Shown piece by piece: positions 30,254 to 37,135 of a DNA stretch of 37,135 bases. Under the pieces are notes generated by a model. It saw nothing but the letters and a program-made list of their open reading frames with translations. It did no database searches and was not told the origin of the DNA. A program made the position numbers and the translations under genes. The stretch spans positions 1 through 37,135 of the forward strand of contig JBPCKZ010000225.1 in NCBI GenBank assembly GCA_051003795.1. The letters run 5' to 3'. How positions within the stretch are numbered: the stretch's first letter is position 1; the number at the start of each line of letters is the position of its first letter. Origin of the DNA: JALYXS01 sp051003795 (GTDB lineage Bacteria > Acidobacteriota > Terriglobia > Bryobacterales > Bryobacteraceae).

Positions 30254-31915
30254 ATGACAGCTTCCCAGGGATATGTAAGCATTTCCAGACGCAGTTTGGA
30301 CGTCGAGGATTACATCGACGTTCTGCGGCGGCATGTATCGTGGATCATCGGACCGTTGTTCGCCGGCCTCGTGATTTCGTGCGTCATTGCGTTTGTGTTG
30401 CCGAATGTCTACATATCGCAGGCGATGATGCAGATTACGCCGGCCCAAATCCCGCAGACTCTGGTTCCGACCACGTTGAGCCAGCAAATGACCGAGCGGA
30501 TCAATCAGATGCAGCAGGAGATTCTGAGCCGCAACAGCGTTTCGGATCTAATCAACAAATACAACCTGTACGCGCGCGACCTGAAAAGCAAGCCGCTCGA
30601 AGACGTACTCGAACAGATGCAGCACCGGGACATTCACATCAACATGTTGAACATCGCCGGCCAGGGGAACCGGCCTGCATCGGCGTTTTCCATTACGTTC
30701 CGGTATCCGGACAAATACAAGGCTCAAACCGTGGTGGCCGCGCTGGTATCGAAGTTTAGCGAATCGAACGAGAATCTGCAGCGCAATCAGGCCGGCGTCA
30801 CCAATCTGTTTTTCAAAGACGAATTGGCGGCGGCTAAGACCGAGCTCGACCGCTTGGAAGGCGAAATCACTAAATTCAAGATGGAAAATGCCGGCCGGCT
30901 GCCACAGCAGATGACGGTGAACGCGCAGGCCCTCAACTCCCTCCAGACTCAGCTCGCCGCTGTAAACGAAGCGCTGAACCGCAACGCGCAGGATAAAATG
31001 ATGCTCGAATCGCGGCTGCAGACCATGCAAGGGCAGATGGAGACGATCCGGAACATGGCGCCGGCGATGGATGAGGCCAACAGGCCGCCGAAAGACGAGC
31101 GTTTGGCCCAGTTGGACAAAGAGGTGACGGCCGCCGAGGCTCAACTGGCGGGCTACCAGGAACTCTATACCGACAACCATCCCGACATTCGCAACCTGAA
31201 GGCTCTTCTTGAGGTGAAGCGTAAAGAGCGCGATGGTTTGAGGAAACAGGAAGAAGCGGCCGAGGCCAAGAACAAGCCTCGGAAAATAATGAACCCACAG
31301 GTCGCGAAATCGCTTAGCGACGTGGAGGCCAATATCGAGTACACGAAAGCGCAGCTTCGCGCCATCGATATCGATAGAAAAGAGCGCTTGAAGCAGCAGG
31401 ATCAAATCAACAGGAATATGGGCGGTTACCAGGCTCGCATCGAAGCGAGTCCGATCAATGAGCAGAAGTACGACGCTCTGGTGCGGGAACACTTGGCGGC
31501 ATCCCAGCATTATCAGGAGGTGCAGCAGAAGCAGAATGTGGCGAGCGCGGGCGAGGACTTAACCAAGCGAAAAGCGGGAGAGAACCTGGAAGTGCTGGAT
31601 CCCGCGTCGCTCCCGGACGCGCCCGCCGATCCAAATCGGTGGCTGATCGTGGGAATAGGGACGGGCTTGGGGTTGACGTTGGGAGTGTGCTTCGCCGCCG
31701 CGCGGGAAGTAAAGGATACATCGCTGAAAAATTTGAAAGACGTCCGGGCCTATACCAATCTTCCGGTTCTGAGCAGCATACCGCTGCTTGAGAATGCACT
31801 TCTTGTCAGGCGCAAGCGCCGCTTGGCCTTCATGGGCTGGTCGATGGCCGTGATAGTGGGCGTTATCGCCATCAGCGCCTCGATGTACTATCACTTTTTC
31901 TATTTAAAAGCTTAG
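30254..31915 (+). CDS. Wzz/GumC-type polysaccharide chain-length determinant
   Basis: An inner-membrane co-polymerase of 553 residues that, with the export channel and kinase, sets the length of exported polysaccharide. The Wzz domain opens with DVEDYIDVLRRHVSWIIGPL and a membrane segment (about 34-54). A long coiled-coil periplasmic region follows (about 170-420) and then the GNVR-type end with the proline stretch LDPASLPDAPADPNRW. Membrane segments follow at about 457-477 and, after IPLLENALLVRRKRR, at about 529-549. No kinase motif is fused here; the kinase is the next gene, 12 bases on. Confidence 0.9.
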   Translation: MTASQGYVSISRRSLDVEDYIDVLRRHVSWIIGPLFAGLVISCVIAFVLPNVYISQAMMQITPAQIPQTLVPTTLSQQMTERINQMQQEILSRNSVSDLINKYNLYARDLKSKPLEDVLEQMQHRDIHINMLNIAGQGNRPASAFSITFRYPDKYKAQTVVAALVSKFSESNENLQRNQAGVTNLFFKDELAAAKTELDRLEGEITKFKMENAGRLPQQMTVNAQALNSLQTQLAAVNEALNRNAQDKMMLESRLQTMQGQMETIRNMAPAMDEANRPPKDERLAQLDKEVTAAEAQLAGYQELYTDNHPDIRNLKALLEVKRKERDGLRKQEEAAEAKNKPRKIMNPQVAKSLSDVEANIEYTKAQLRAIDIDRKERLKQQDQINRNMGGYQARIEASPINEQKYDALVREHLAASQHYQEVQQKQNVASAGEDLTKRKAGENLEVLDPASLPDAPADPNRWLIVGIGTGLGLTLGVCFAAAREVKDTSLKNLKDVRAYTNLPVLSSIPLLENALLVRRKRRLAFMGWSMAVIVGVIAISASMYYHFFYLKA

Positions 31916-31927
31916 GCTGGAGCAAAA

Positions 31928-32944
31928 ATGAGCCGAGTACACGACGCATTACGAAGGGCCGAGTATCTCGGCGAGCAGCGACCCAGGGCGGACGAACTGC
32001 CGTTGCCCCCTTCGGAAGAAGTTCCGCTTCATTCCGCGCGTTCGAGGGTGCCGGAAAACGCGGCGCTCGATGCCGCCGCCGAAATCGCAACCGATGGAGC
32101 GCAAGCCGTACGGCCGCAGTTCGCGCCCGCGCTCGAAACTCATCGCGAGGGCCGAAACGGAGTGGACCCCAAGGCCTTCGGCTATAGCACGACCGGACAT
32201 GGCCCGCTCACTTTGGACATCGATTGGGAAAGCCTGCTCGAGCGAATCCCCCAAATCCCGCTCGAAACGGCTCCCGAAGCGCACCTGATCAATCCCGAGC
32301 GGCCGCACGAGATTCCCGCCGAAGAGTTCCGCAGCCTGAGAACGCGCCTCAACCACCTTCAGAATCAACAGCACTTGCATTCGGTGGTCGTCACCAGCGC
32401 CTCGCCCGCCGAAGGCAAAACCTTTACGGCCGTGAACTTCGCCCTCGCTCAGGCGCAATTGGCGGAAAACCCCGTGCTCCTGGCGGATCTCGACCTTCGC
32501 CGGCCCGTGATTCATAACCTGTTTCGAGCGGAGCGGAGTCCGGGATTCTCGGATTTCCTGCTGGATGGAGTCCCGCTCGAATCTTGTATTCGCAAGATCG
32601 GGACCACGAATCTCTATTTCATGCCGGCCGGCACTCCGGTTAAAAACCCTCTCGAGCTGTTGAATCTGCGCCAGGTGAAAGCGCTTATCGAAGCGCTTCC
32701 CAGGATCTTTAACTGGATCGTCATCGATACGCCGCCTCTCTTGTTTTCGGCGGATGCGAATCTGCTCTCGACGCTCACCGACGGCACCGTCATGGTAGTC
32801 CGCATCGGAGCGACCAGTTACGATAACGTAATCCGGGCAATGCAATCGCTTTGCGAAAACAACGTGCTTGGCATTGTCGCCAACGGGGCGCGAGCGACCG
32901 AGTTGTACAGCAAGTATACGTACTACTATTCGAAGCACGACTAA
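31928..32944 (+). CDS. CpsD/CapB-like tyrosine autokinase (BY-kinase)
   Basis: A 338-residue cytoplasmic tyrosine kinase that controls the export complex. An N-terminal MSRVHDALRRAE and a variable linker (to about 125) lead to the kinase: Walker A in TSASPAEGKTFTAVN (about 156-170), Walker A' in VLLADLDLRRPVIH, and Walker B in WIVIDTPPLLF. The C-terminal tyrosine cluster (YSKYTYYYSKHD), the autophosphorylation site of this family, is present. GGAG lies five bases upstream of ATG 31928. It is the third gene of the export set, and the direct repeats before the efflux operon follow its stop. Confidence 0.92.
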   Translation: MSRVHDALRRAEYLGEQRPRADELPLPPSEEVPLHSARSRVPENAALDAAAEIATDGAQAVRPQFAPALETHREGRNGVDPKAFGYSTTGHGPLTLDIDWESLLERIPQIPLETAPEAHLINPERPHEIPAEEFRSLRTRLNHLQNQQHLHSVVVTSASPAEGKTFTAVNFALAQAQLAENPVLLADLDLRRPVIHNLFRAERSPGFSDFLLDGVPLESCIRKIGTTNLYFMPAGTPVKNPLELLNLRQVKALIEALPRIFNWIVIDTPPLLFSADANLLSTLTDGTVMVVRIGATSYDNVIRAMQSLCENNVLGIVANGARATELYSKYTYYYSKHD

Positions 32945-32946
32945 CG

Positions 32947-32981
32947 CCGCCAAAAGATAGGCCGTGACCGCCAAAAGATAG
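32947..32981 (+). repeat. Pair of 14-bp direct repeats spaced 21 bp
   Basis: CCGCCAAAAGATAG occurs at 32947-32960 and again at 32968-32981. The start-to-start distance is 21 bp, two helical turns, so both copies face the same side of DNA. They lie between the kinase stop and the efflux operon, about 25-60 bases before a TATATT box (33006-33011). This suits a regulator site for the metal-efflux genes (inference). Confidence 0.6.
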
Positions 32982-33001
32982 CGCGAACGGCCACGCCGGC
33001 A

Positions 33002-34291
33002 TTGCTATATTTTGACTTGAGCTTCCGTTCTTCGGGTCTCTTCGTTCTGGAGAGACTAGCCCCCTTGCTGCTTCTCGCGCTTGGCGTCAATCCAAGCGGG
33101 CTTGCTCAACAGGCGTTTACCTGGGAACAGGTTCGCGAGCGATTTTATCTCTCGAATCCCACGCTTCTGGCCTCGCAAATCGGTGTCGCGGAAGCGCGCG
33201 CCCAGGAGATCACGGCCTATTTACGCCCCAATCCGGAGTTCTCCGTGTTCGCCGATCAAATCGAGCCGTTCCATACCAATCCGTACCGTCCGTTTGCGAG
33301 CGTGCTCAGTCCCGGGACCGTCAGCTATCTTCATGAACGCCAGCACAAGCGCGAACTGCGGCGGGAGAGCGCCGAAAAAGCCACGGGCGTCGCACTTTCG
33401 AATCAGGCCGACTTGAACCGGACGCTGCTCTTCAATCTGCGCGGCGCGTTCGTGCAAACGCTCCAGGCCAAATCGGTCCTGGCCGTCGCGAAGGAAAATC
33501 TGGCGCAGTACGACCGGGTACTCGAGCTCAACCGGGCCAGGAAGAACGCGGGCGACATCGCGCAGGTCGATCTGAACCGCATTGAGCTTCAACGCGTTCA
33601 GTTTGAATCCGATCTGCAAACCGCCGACGTCAATCTGCGGACCGCCAAGATCCAACTCCTCACGCTCTTGAACGATCGCACGCCGATCGACCGGTTCGAC
33701 ATCTCCGGCCCGTTCGATTTCCGCGAGCAAATTGCGCCGCTTGAAGAATTGCGCCGGATCGCGCTGGCGACCCGGCCGGATCTTCAAGCCGCCCTGGAAT
33801 CCATCGAGAAAGCTAAAACGGATCACGCTCTCGCGATTGCGAATGGATCGGCCGATCCGACCTTCAGCTTCGATTACGGACGGAATCCGCCGTTGATCAA
33901 CTACCTGGGCGTCGGCGTGACGATTCCGTTGCGTATTTTCGATCGCAATCAGGGGGAGAAAGCGCGAACCGATCTCGATATTCATCGCACCGAGCGGCTG
34001 CGCCAGGCATCGGAGGCGCAGGTGTTCAGCGACGTGGATTCCGCCTATGCCACCGTGAACAACACGGTCACTCTCCTGCGGCCTTACAAGGAAAAGTATC
34101 TGAACATCGCGACGCAAGTCAGGGAGACGATTAACTTCGCGTATCAGCGGGGCGGGGCGTCTCTGCTGGACTTTTTGCAGGCGCAGCAGGAATACCGCGC
34201 GATACAGGTTACTTATCTGAACCTGATCGGCAGCTACTTGACCGCTGCGGGCCAGTTGAATATGGCGGTCGGCCGCGAGGTGATCCAATGA
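33002..34291 (+). CDS. TolC/CzcC-family outer-membrane efflux protein
   Basis: A 429-residue outer-membrane channel for an RND pump. The protein shows the paired helical-hairpin pattern of TolC-like proteins: TWEQVRERFYLSNPTLLASQ, LRRESAEKATGVALSNQADL, RARKNAGDIAQVDLNRIELQ, and the second half RPDLQAALESIEKAKTDHAL with LDFLQAQQEYRAIQVTYLNL. The CzcC-like arrangement fits the heavy-metal pump that follows. The start is unsure: TTG 33002 overlaps a TATATT box, while TTG 33065, preceded by GGAG, gives a signal-like N-terminus (LLLLALGVNPSGLAQ). The adaptor gene overlaps its stop by four bases (ATGA). Confidence 0.88.
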   Translation: MLYFDLSFRSSGLFVLERLAPLLLLALGVNPSGLAQQAFTWEQVRERFYLSNPTLLASQIGVAEARAQEITAYLRPNPEFSVFADQIEPFHTNPYRPFASVLSPGTVSYLHERQHKRELRRESAEKATGVALSNQADLNRTLLFNLRGAFVQTLQAKSVLAVAKENLAQYDRVLELNRARKNAGDIAQVDLNRIELQRVQFESDLQTADVNLRTAKIQLLTLLNDRTPIDRFDISGPFDFREQIAPLEELRRIALATRPDLQAALESIEKAKTDHALAIANGSADPTFSFDYGRNPPLINYLGVGVTIPLRIFDRNQGEKARTDLDIHRTERLRQASEAQVFSDVDSAYATVNNTVTLLRPYKEKYLNIATQVRETINFAYQRGGASLLDFLQAQQEYRAIQVTYLNLIGSYLTAAGQLNMAVGREVIQ

Positions 34292-35463
34292 TGTTGTGGC
34301 CCTCGCCAGGCGTCCCCATGAGTGGGGACGCGGCACGCAGGAGTGCGTGCGCCACATTTGCCGTCGCGTTGGCGCTCGCTTTGACCGGATGCGGCGATAA
34401 GGTGAAGGCCAATCCGGCCGACGAGGCGCCACCCGCCGCCAAAATCGAGCGGGAAACCGACGTCAATCTAGTCAAAGTCGATCGTCCGCAGCAGTTCCCG
34501 CTGGCGACCGCGACCGAACACGACGCCGCGCCGGAATTGAGCGTCACCGGCGTGGTGAGCGCCGACGTCTCCCGCACCATCCCGGTGATTTCACTTGCCT
34601 CGGGACGCATTATCGAAGTCGATGCGCGTCTCGGCGACACCGTCAAGAAGGGCCAGCTTCTATTGAAGGTGCAAAGCGCCGATATTTCGGCGGCCTACGC
34701 CGAATATCAGCAAGCCGTGGCCGACGAAGGGCTGGCGCGTTCCCAATACGAAAGATCATCCACGCTTTACGACAAAGGCGCCATCGCGCAAAAGGATTTG
34801 GACGTCGCCCGCGAAACCGAGGAGAAGGCCAAGGTGACGGTGGCCACCACGCGGGAACACTTGCGCGTTCTGGGCGCCGATCCCGAACACCCCTCGGCAA
34901 TCGTCGAAATCCGGGCGCCCGCCTCGGGCGTGATTACGGACCAGCAGGTTACGGCCGCGGCAGGCACCCAAGGTCTGGCTTCGCCGAACCCGTTCACAAT
35001 TTCCGACCTCTCTTCCGTCTGGATTCTCTGCGACGTGTACGAGAACAACTTGTCGCAAATCCGCGTGGGAGAATTCGCGGACGTTCGCCTGAACGCCTAT
35101 CCGGATCGGGTGTTCAAAGGACGGATCGGCAACATCAGCCCGGTCCTCGATCCCACGCTTCGCACCGCTAAGGTTCGATTGGAACTGCGCAATCCGGGAA
35201 CGATGCGGATTGGGATGTTCGTCACGGCGACTTTCCACGGACTGCAAAAACAGACGCACACCGTTGTGCCCGCGTCGGCGGTGCTGCATCTTCACGATCG
35301 CGACTGGGTGTACACGCCAGCGGGCGGGTCGGCGTTTCGCCGCGTCGCGGTGATGGGCGGCGATATGCTCCCGAACAACACACAGGAAATCCTCTCCGGT
35401 CTCGCTCCCGGCCAAAAAGTGGTTTTTAACGCCCTGGTCTTGCAAAGCACGGTCGAGCAGTAA
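34288..35463 (+). CDS. RND efflux periplasmic adaptor (HlyD/CzcB-like lipoprotein)
   Basis: A 391-residue membrane-fusion protein linking pump and channel. The signal ends at a lipobox, ALALTGC, with C35 as the lipidated residue. Then come the lipoyl/barrel-sandwich halves (ISLASGRIIEVDARLGDTVKKG and EIRAPASGVITDQQV), a coiled-coil hairpin (AYAEYQQAVADEGLARSQYE), and the beta-barrel and membrane-proximal domains (DVRLNAYPDRVFKGRIGNIS). The first 23 codons coincide with a cloverleaf-type palindromic repeat (34295-34356). ATG 34288 overlaps the TolC stop; ATG 34318, inside the repeat, is an alternative start. The pump gene overlaps its stop as TAATG. Confidence 0.9.
   Translation: MMLWPSPGVPMSGDAARRSACATFAVALALALTGCGDKVKANPADEAPPAAKIERETDVNLVKVDRPQQFPLATATEHDAAPELSVTGVVSADVSRTIPVISLASGRIIEVDARLGDTVKKGQLLLKVQSADISAAYAEYQQAVADEGLARSQYERSSTLYDKGAIAQKDLDVARETEEKAKVTVATTREHLRVLGADPEHPSAIVEIRAPASGVITDQQVTAAAGTQGLASPNPFTISDLSSVWILCDVYENNLSQIRVGEFADVRLNAYPDRVFKGRIGNISPVLDPTLRTAKVRLELRNPGTMRIGMFVTATFHGLQKQTHTVVPASAVLHLHDRDWVYTPAGGSAFRRVAVMGGDMLPNNTQEILSGLAPGQKVVFNALVLQSTVEQ
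34295..34356. repeat. 62-bp cloverleaf-forming palindromic repeat inside the adaptor gene
   Basis: An outer stem TGTGGC/GCCACA (34295-34300 with 34351-34356) encloses GCGTCCCC/GGGGACGC (34310-34317 with 34324-34331, loop ATGAGT) and GCACGC/GCGTGC (34333-34338 with 34345-34350, loop AGGAGT); a short CCT/AGG arm may also form. All listed stems are perfect and the two main loops differ by one base. Such multi-arm elements are typical of dispersed palindromic repeats. This one is translated as the start of the lipoprotein. Confidence 0.7.
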
Positions 35464-37135
35464 TGATTCGCGCTCTTGTCGATTTCGCCCTCAACAATCG
35501 CCTGATGATTGCGGCGGCAACCGTTCTGCTGCTGATCTGGGGAGCGATCTCCTTCCACAATCTGCCCGTCGAGGCGTATCCCGACGTGGCCAATAATTAC
35601 GTTCAAATCATCACGCAATGGCCGGGACGCGCCGCCGAGGAAGTGGAGCAGCAAGTCACCATTCCAATCGAAATCGTGATGAATGGAATTCCGCACCTGG
35701 AGCACCTCCGCTCTACCTCTCTGTTCGGCCTCTCCAGCCTGATGCTGATCTTCGACGACGATTCGAGCAACGATTGGAACCGCCAGAAAGTTCTGGAGCG
35801 GCTCTCGCAGCTCAATCTTCCGAGCGGCCTGCAACCGCAGATCGGCGCGGATTTCAGTCCCGTGGGACAGATCTATTGGTACACGCTCAGAAGCAGCAAT
35901 CCCAATTACGATCTGATGGAACTGAAATCCATCGAGGATTGGGTCCTCGAGAAACAGTTCAAGTCCGTTCCAAATGTGGTGGATGTCGTCAGTTTCGGCG
36001 GGACTACGCGCGAATATCAGGTCCGCATCGATCCCGATAAGTTGATCGCATACGGCCTGAGTATCGGGCAAGTCGAACAGCAGCTCGCGAACAACAACGT
36101 GAATGCCGGGGGCAGCTTTGTCGAGGCGGGTTTGCAGCAGATCAACGTTCGCGCGATTGGGCTGCTCAGGAATGTCCGCGATATCGAGCAAACGGTAATC
36201 AAGACGCAGGGCGGAACGCCAATTCGCGTGAAAGACATTGGGACCGTGGTGCAAGGCCCGCGAATCCGCCTGGGGCGGATCGGAAAAGCGGTACATCGCG
36301 CCGATGGGAAGATCATCGACGACGACGATGTTGTCGAGGGGATCGTGCTCTTGCGCAAGGGCGCCGATTCCGATGCGGTTCTCGAAGCCATTCACGACAA
36401 AGTAAACGAGCTCAACGGGCATATACTGCCCCGCGGCGTAAAGATCGTTCCGTTTCTCGATCGCAGCAATCTGCTTCACTACACCACGCACACGGTGCTC
36501 CACAACCTGACCGAAGGCATCGTCCTGGTTGCCGTGATCCTGTTTCTCTTTCTCGGAAACGTGCGCGGGGCGTTCATCGTGGCGTTGACCATTCCGTTCT
36601 CGCTGCTCTTCGCCTCAATCTGCCTTAGCCTCGCGAAGATTCCGGCGAATCTGCTGTCGCTCGGCGCTCTGGATTTCGGGATGGTCGTCGAGGGCGCGGT
36701 GGTGATGATTGAAAATATCGTTCGCTATCTGGGTAAACCGGATCGGAAATCGGACACCGCCATCGACTCCATTCGCGAAGCGGCGCACGAAGTGCAGCGG
36801 CCGGTATTTTATGCCATCGGCATCATTATCACGGCCTATGTTCCGATTTTCACCCTTCAGCGCGTGGAAGGCCGGCTGTTCAAGCCCATGGCCTGGACCG
36901 TGTCGTTCGCGCTCTTGGGCGCACTCCTGTTCGCGATGCTCATCGCGCCCGTGCTCGCCAGCTTCGTGTTCGGCAAAGACACGCGCGAATGGCGCAACCC
37001 GGTAATGACCGCGATCACGGCCGCTTACCGGCGGAGCGTTCAATGGGCCATCGACTTCCGGTGGATCACGGTCGGCATCGCGGCTTGCGCACTGATCGCG
37101 TCTTATTTGATTACGGCAAGCGGCGTTGTGGGATC
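35463..37135 (+). CDS. Heavy-metal-type RND efflux pump (CzcA-like), cut by the window end
   Basis: The first 557 codons of an inner-membrane proton-driven pump of about 1000-1050 residues. The N-terminus MIRALVDFALNNRLMIAAAT and VEAYPDVANNYVQIITQWPG are typical of CzcA/CusA proteins, as is the porter region (WVLEKQFKSVPNVVDVVSFG, NNNVNAGGSFVEAGLQQ). Helices TM2-TM6 follow. The proton-relay segment reads GALDFGMVVEGAVVMIENIV. In CzcA the aspartate of LDFG, the second aspartate of V-D-G and the glutamate of VEN matter; here the middle one is glutamate. The gene overlaps the adaptor stop as TAATG and the frame stays open to the window edge. Confidence 0.93.
   Translation, partial: MIRALVDFALNNRLMIAAATVLLLIWGAISFHNLPVEAYPDVANNYVQIITQWPGRAAEEVEQQVTIPIEIVMNGIPHLEHLRSTSLFGLSSLMLIFDDDSSNDWNRQKVLERLSQLNLPSGLQPQIGADFSPVGQIYWYTLRSSNPNYDLMELKSIEDWVLEKQFKSVPNVVDVVSFGGTTREYQVRIDPDKLIAYGLSIGQVEQQLANNNVNAGGSFVEAGLQQINVRAIGLLRNVRDIEQTVIKTQGGTPIRVKDIGTVVQGPRIRLGRIGKAVHRADGKIIDDDDVVEGIVLLRKGADSDAVLEAIHDKVNELNGHILPRGVKIVPFLDRSNLLHYTTHTVLHNLTEGIVLVAVILFLFLGNVRGAFIVALTIPFSLLFASICLSLAKIPANLLSLGALDFGMVVEGAVVMIENIVRYLGKPDRKSDTAIDSIREAAHEVQRPVFYAIGIIITAYVPIFTLQRVEGRLFKPMAWTVSFALLGALLFAMLIAPVLASFVFGKDTREWRNPVMTAITAAYRRSVQWAIDFRWITVGIAACALIASYLITASGVVG

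Noticed and set aside
1..37135. tRNA/rRNA genes, CRISPR arrays, prophage or transposase genes
   Set aside because: I looked for spaced identical repeats, acceptor/anticodon-type folds and transposase motifs and found none that hold; the cloverleaf at 34295-34356 lacks tRNA conserved bases.

Overview
The window looks like a piece of an Acidobacteriota chromosome, perhaps close to Solibacter/Bryobacter. This is inferred from about 60% GC, the many secreted hydrolases and Tat-type oxidoreductases, a GMC/gluconate-dehydrogenase-subunit-3 pair, DUF2911, a mutarotase-like secreted protein and an autokinase that begins MSRVHDALRRAE. No rRNA, tRNA, CRISPR array, phage or intact insertion sequence was seen. 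The most striking item is an AhpD/carboxymuconolactone-decarboxylase-like gene (20828-21424, minus). Its CxxCxxxH active site reads C-P-F-UGA-I-K-S-H. Just after the UGA the message can fold into a 6-bp GC stem with a GGUC loop, placed as in bacterial SECIS elements. I read it as a selenoprotein that ordinary gene calling would split in two.

Left part (1-12376). A gene leaving the left edge has a TATAAT box, an inverted-repeat operator candidate and a GGAGG site. Behind it lie a minus-strand terminator and the decayed C-terminus of an S41-type protease. Then come a secreted amidohydrolase; a CorA-like channel with GMS instead of GMN; endonuclease III; an SRPBCC protein; a 3Fe-4S ferredoxin; a frameshifted membrane-anchored coiled-coil gene; a large membrane protein; an M13 metallopeptidase; a divergent pair made of a deoxyribosyltransferase/TIR-like protein with a helical-repeat tail and a SLOG-like Rossmann protein whose predicted start codons overlap; and a secreted mutarotase-fold protein.

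Middle (12389-27425). A minus-strand group encodes a fused two-subunit 2-oxoacid dehydrogenase E1, a GMC oxidoreductase and its Tat-exported small subunit. A plus-strand run encodes DUF2911, a GH5-like glycosidase, an FemAB/CelD-like acetyltransferase and a SAM methyltransferase, with gaps or overlaps of only a few bases between the last three junctions. Next are the selenoprotein and a coupled helix-hairpin-helix protein (minus). A plus-strand sugar-type group follows: frameshifted serine hydrolase, TIM-barrel isomerase/epimerase and enolase-superfamily dehydratase. A second GMC oxidoreductase faces it, and an MFS exporter comes after.

Right part (27435-37135). Three minus-strand genes (a small CxxC protein, a membrane protein and a CDP-alcohol phosphatidyltransferase) precede a plus-strand exopolysaccharide export set: Wza-like protein, Wzz/GumC-like chain-length protein and CpsD-like tyrosine kinase. 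A heavy-metal-type RND efflux operon (outer-membrane TolC/CzcC-like protein, lipoprotein adaptor, RND pump running off the window) ends the window. A 62-bp cloverleaf-forming palindromic repeat sits exactly in the 5' end of the adaptor gene and supplies part of its signal peptide.
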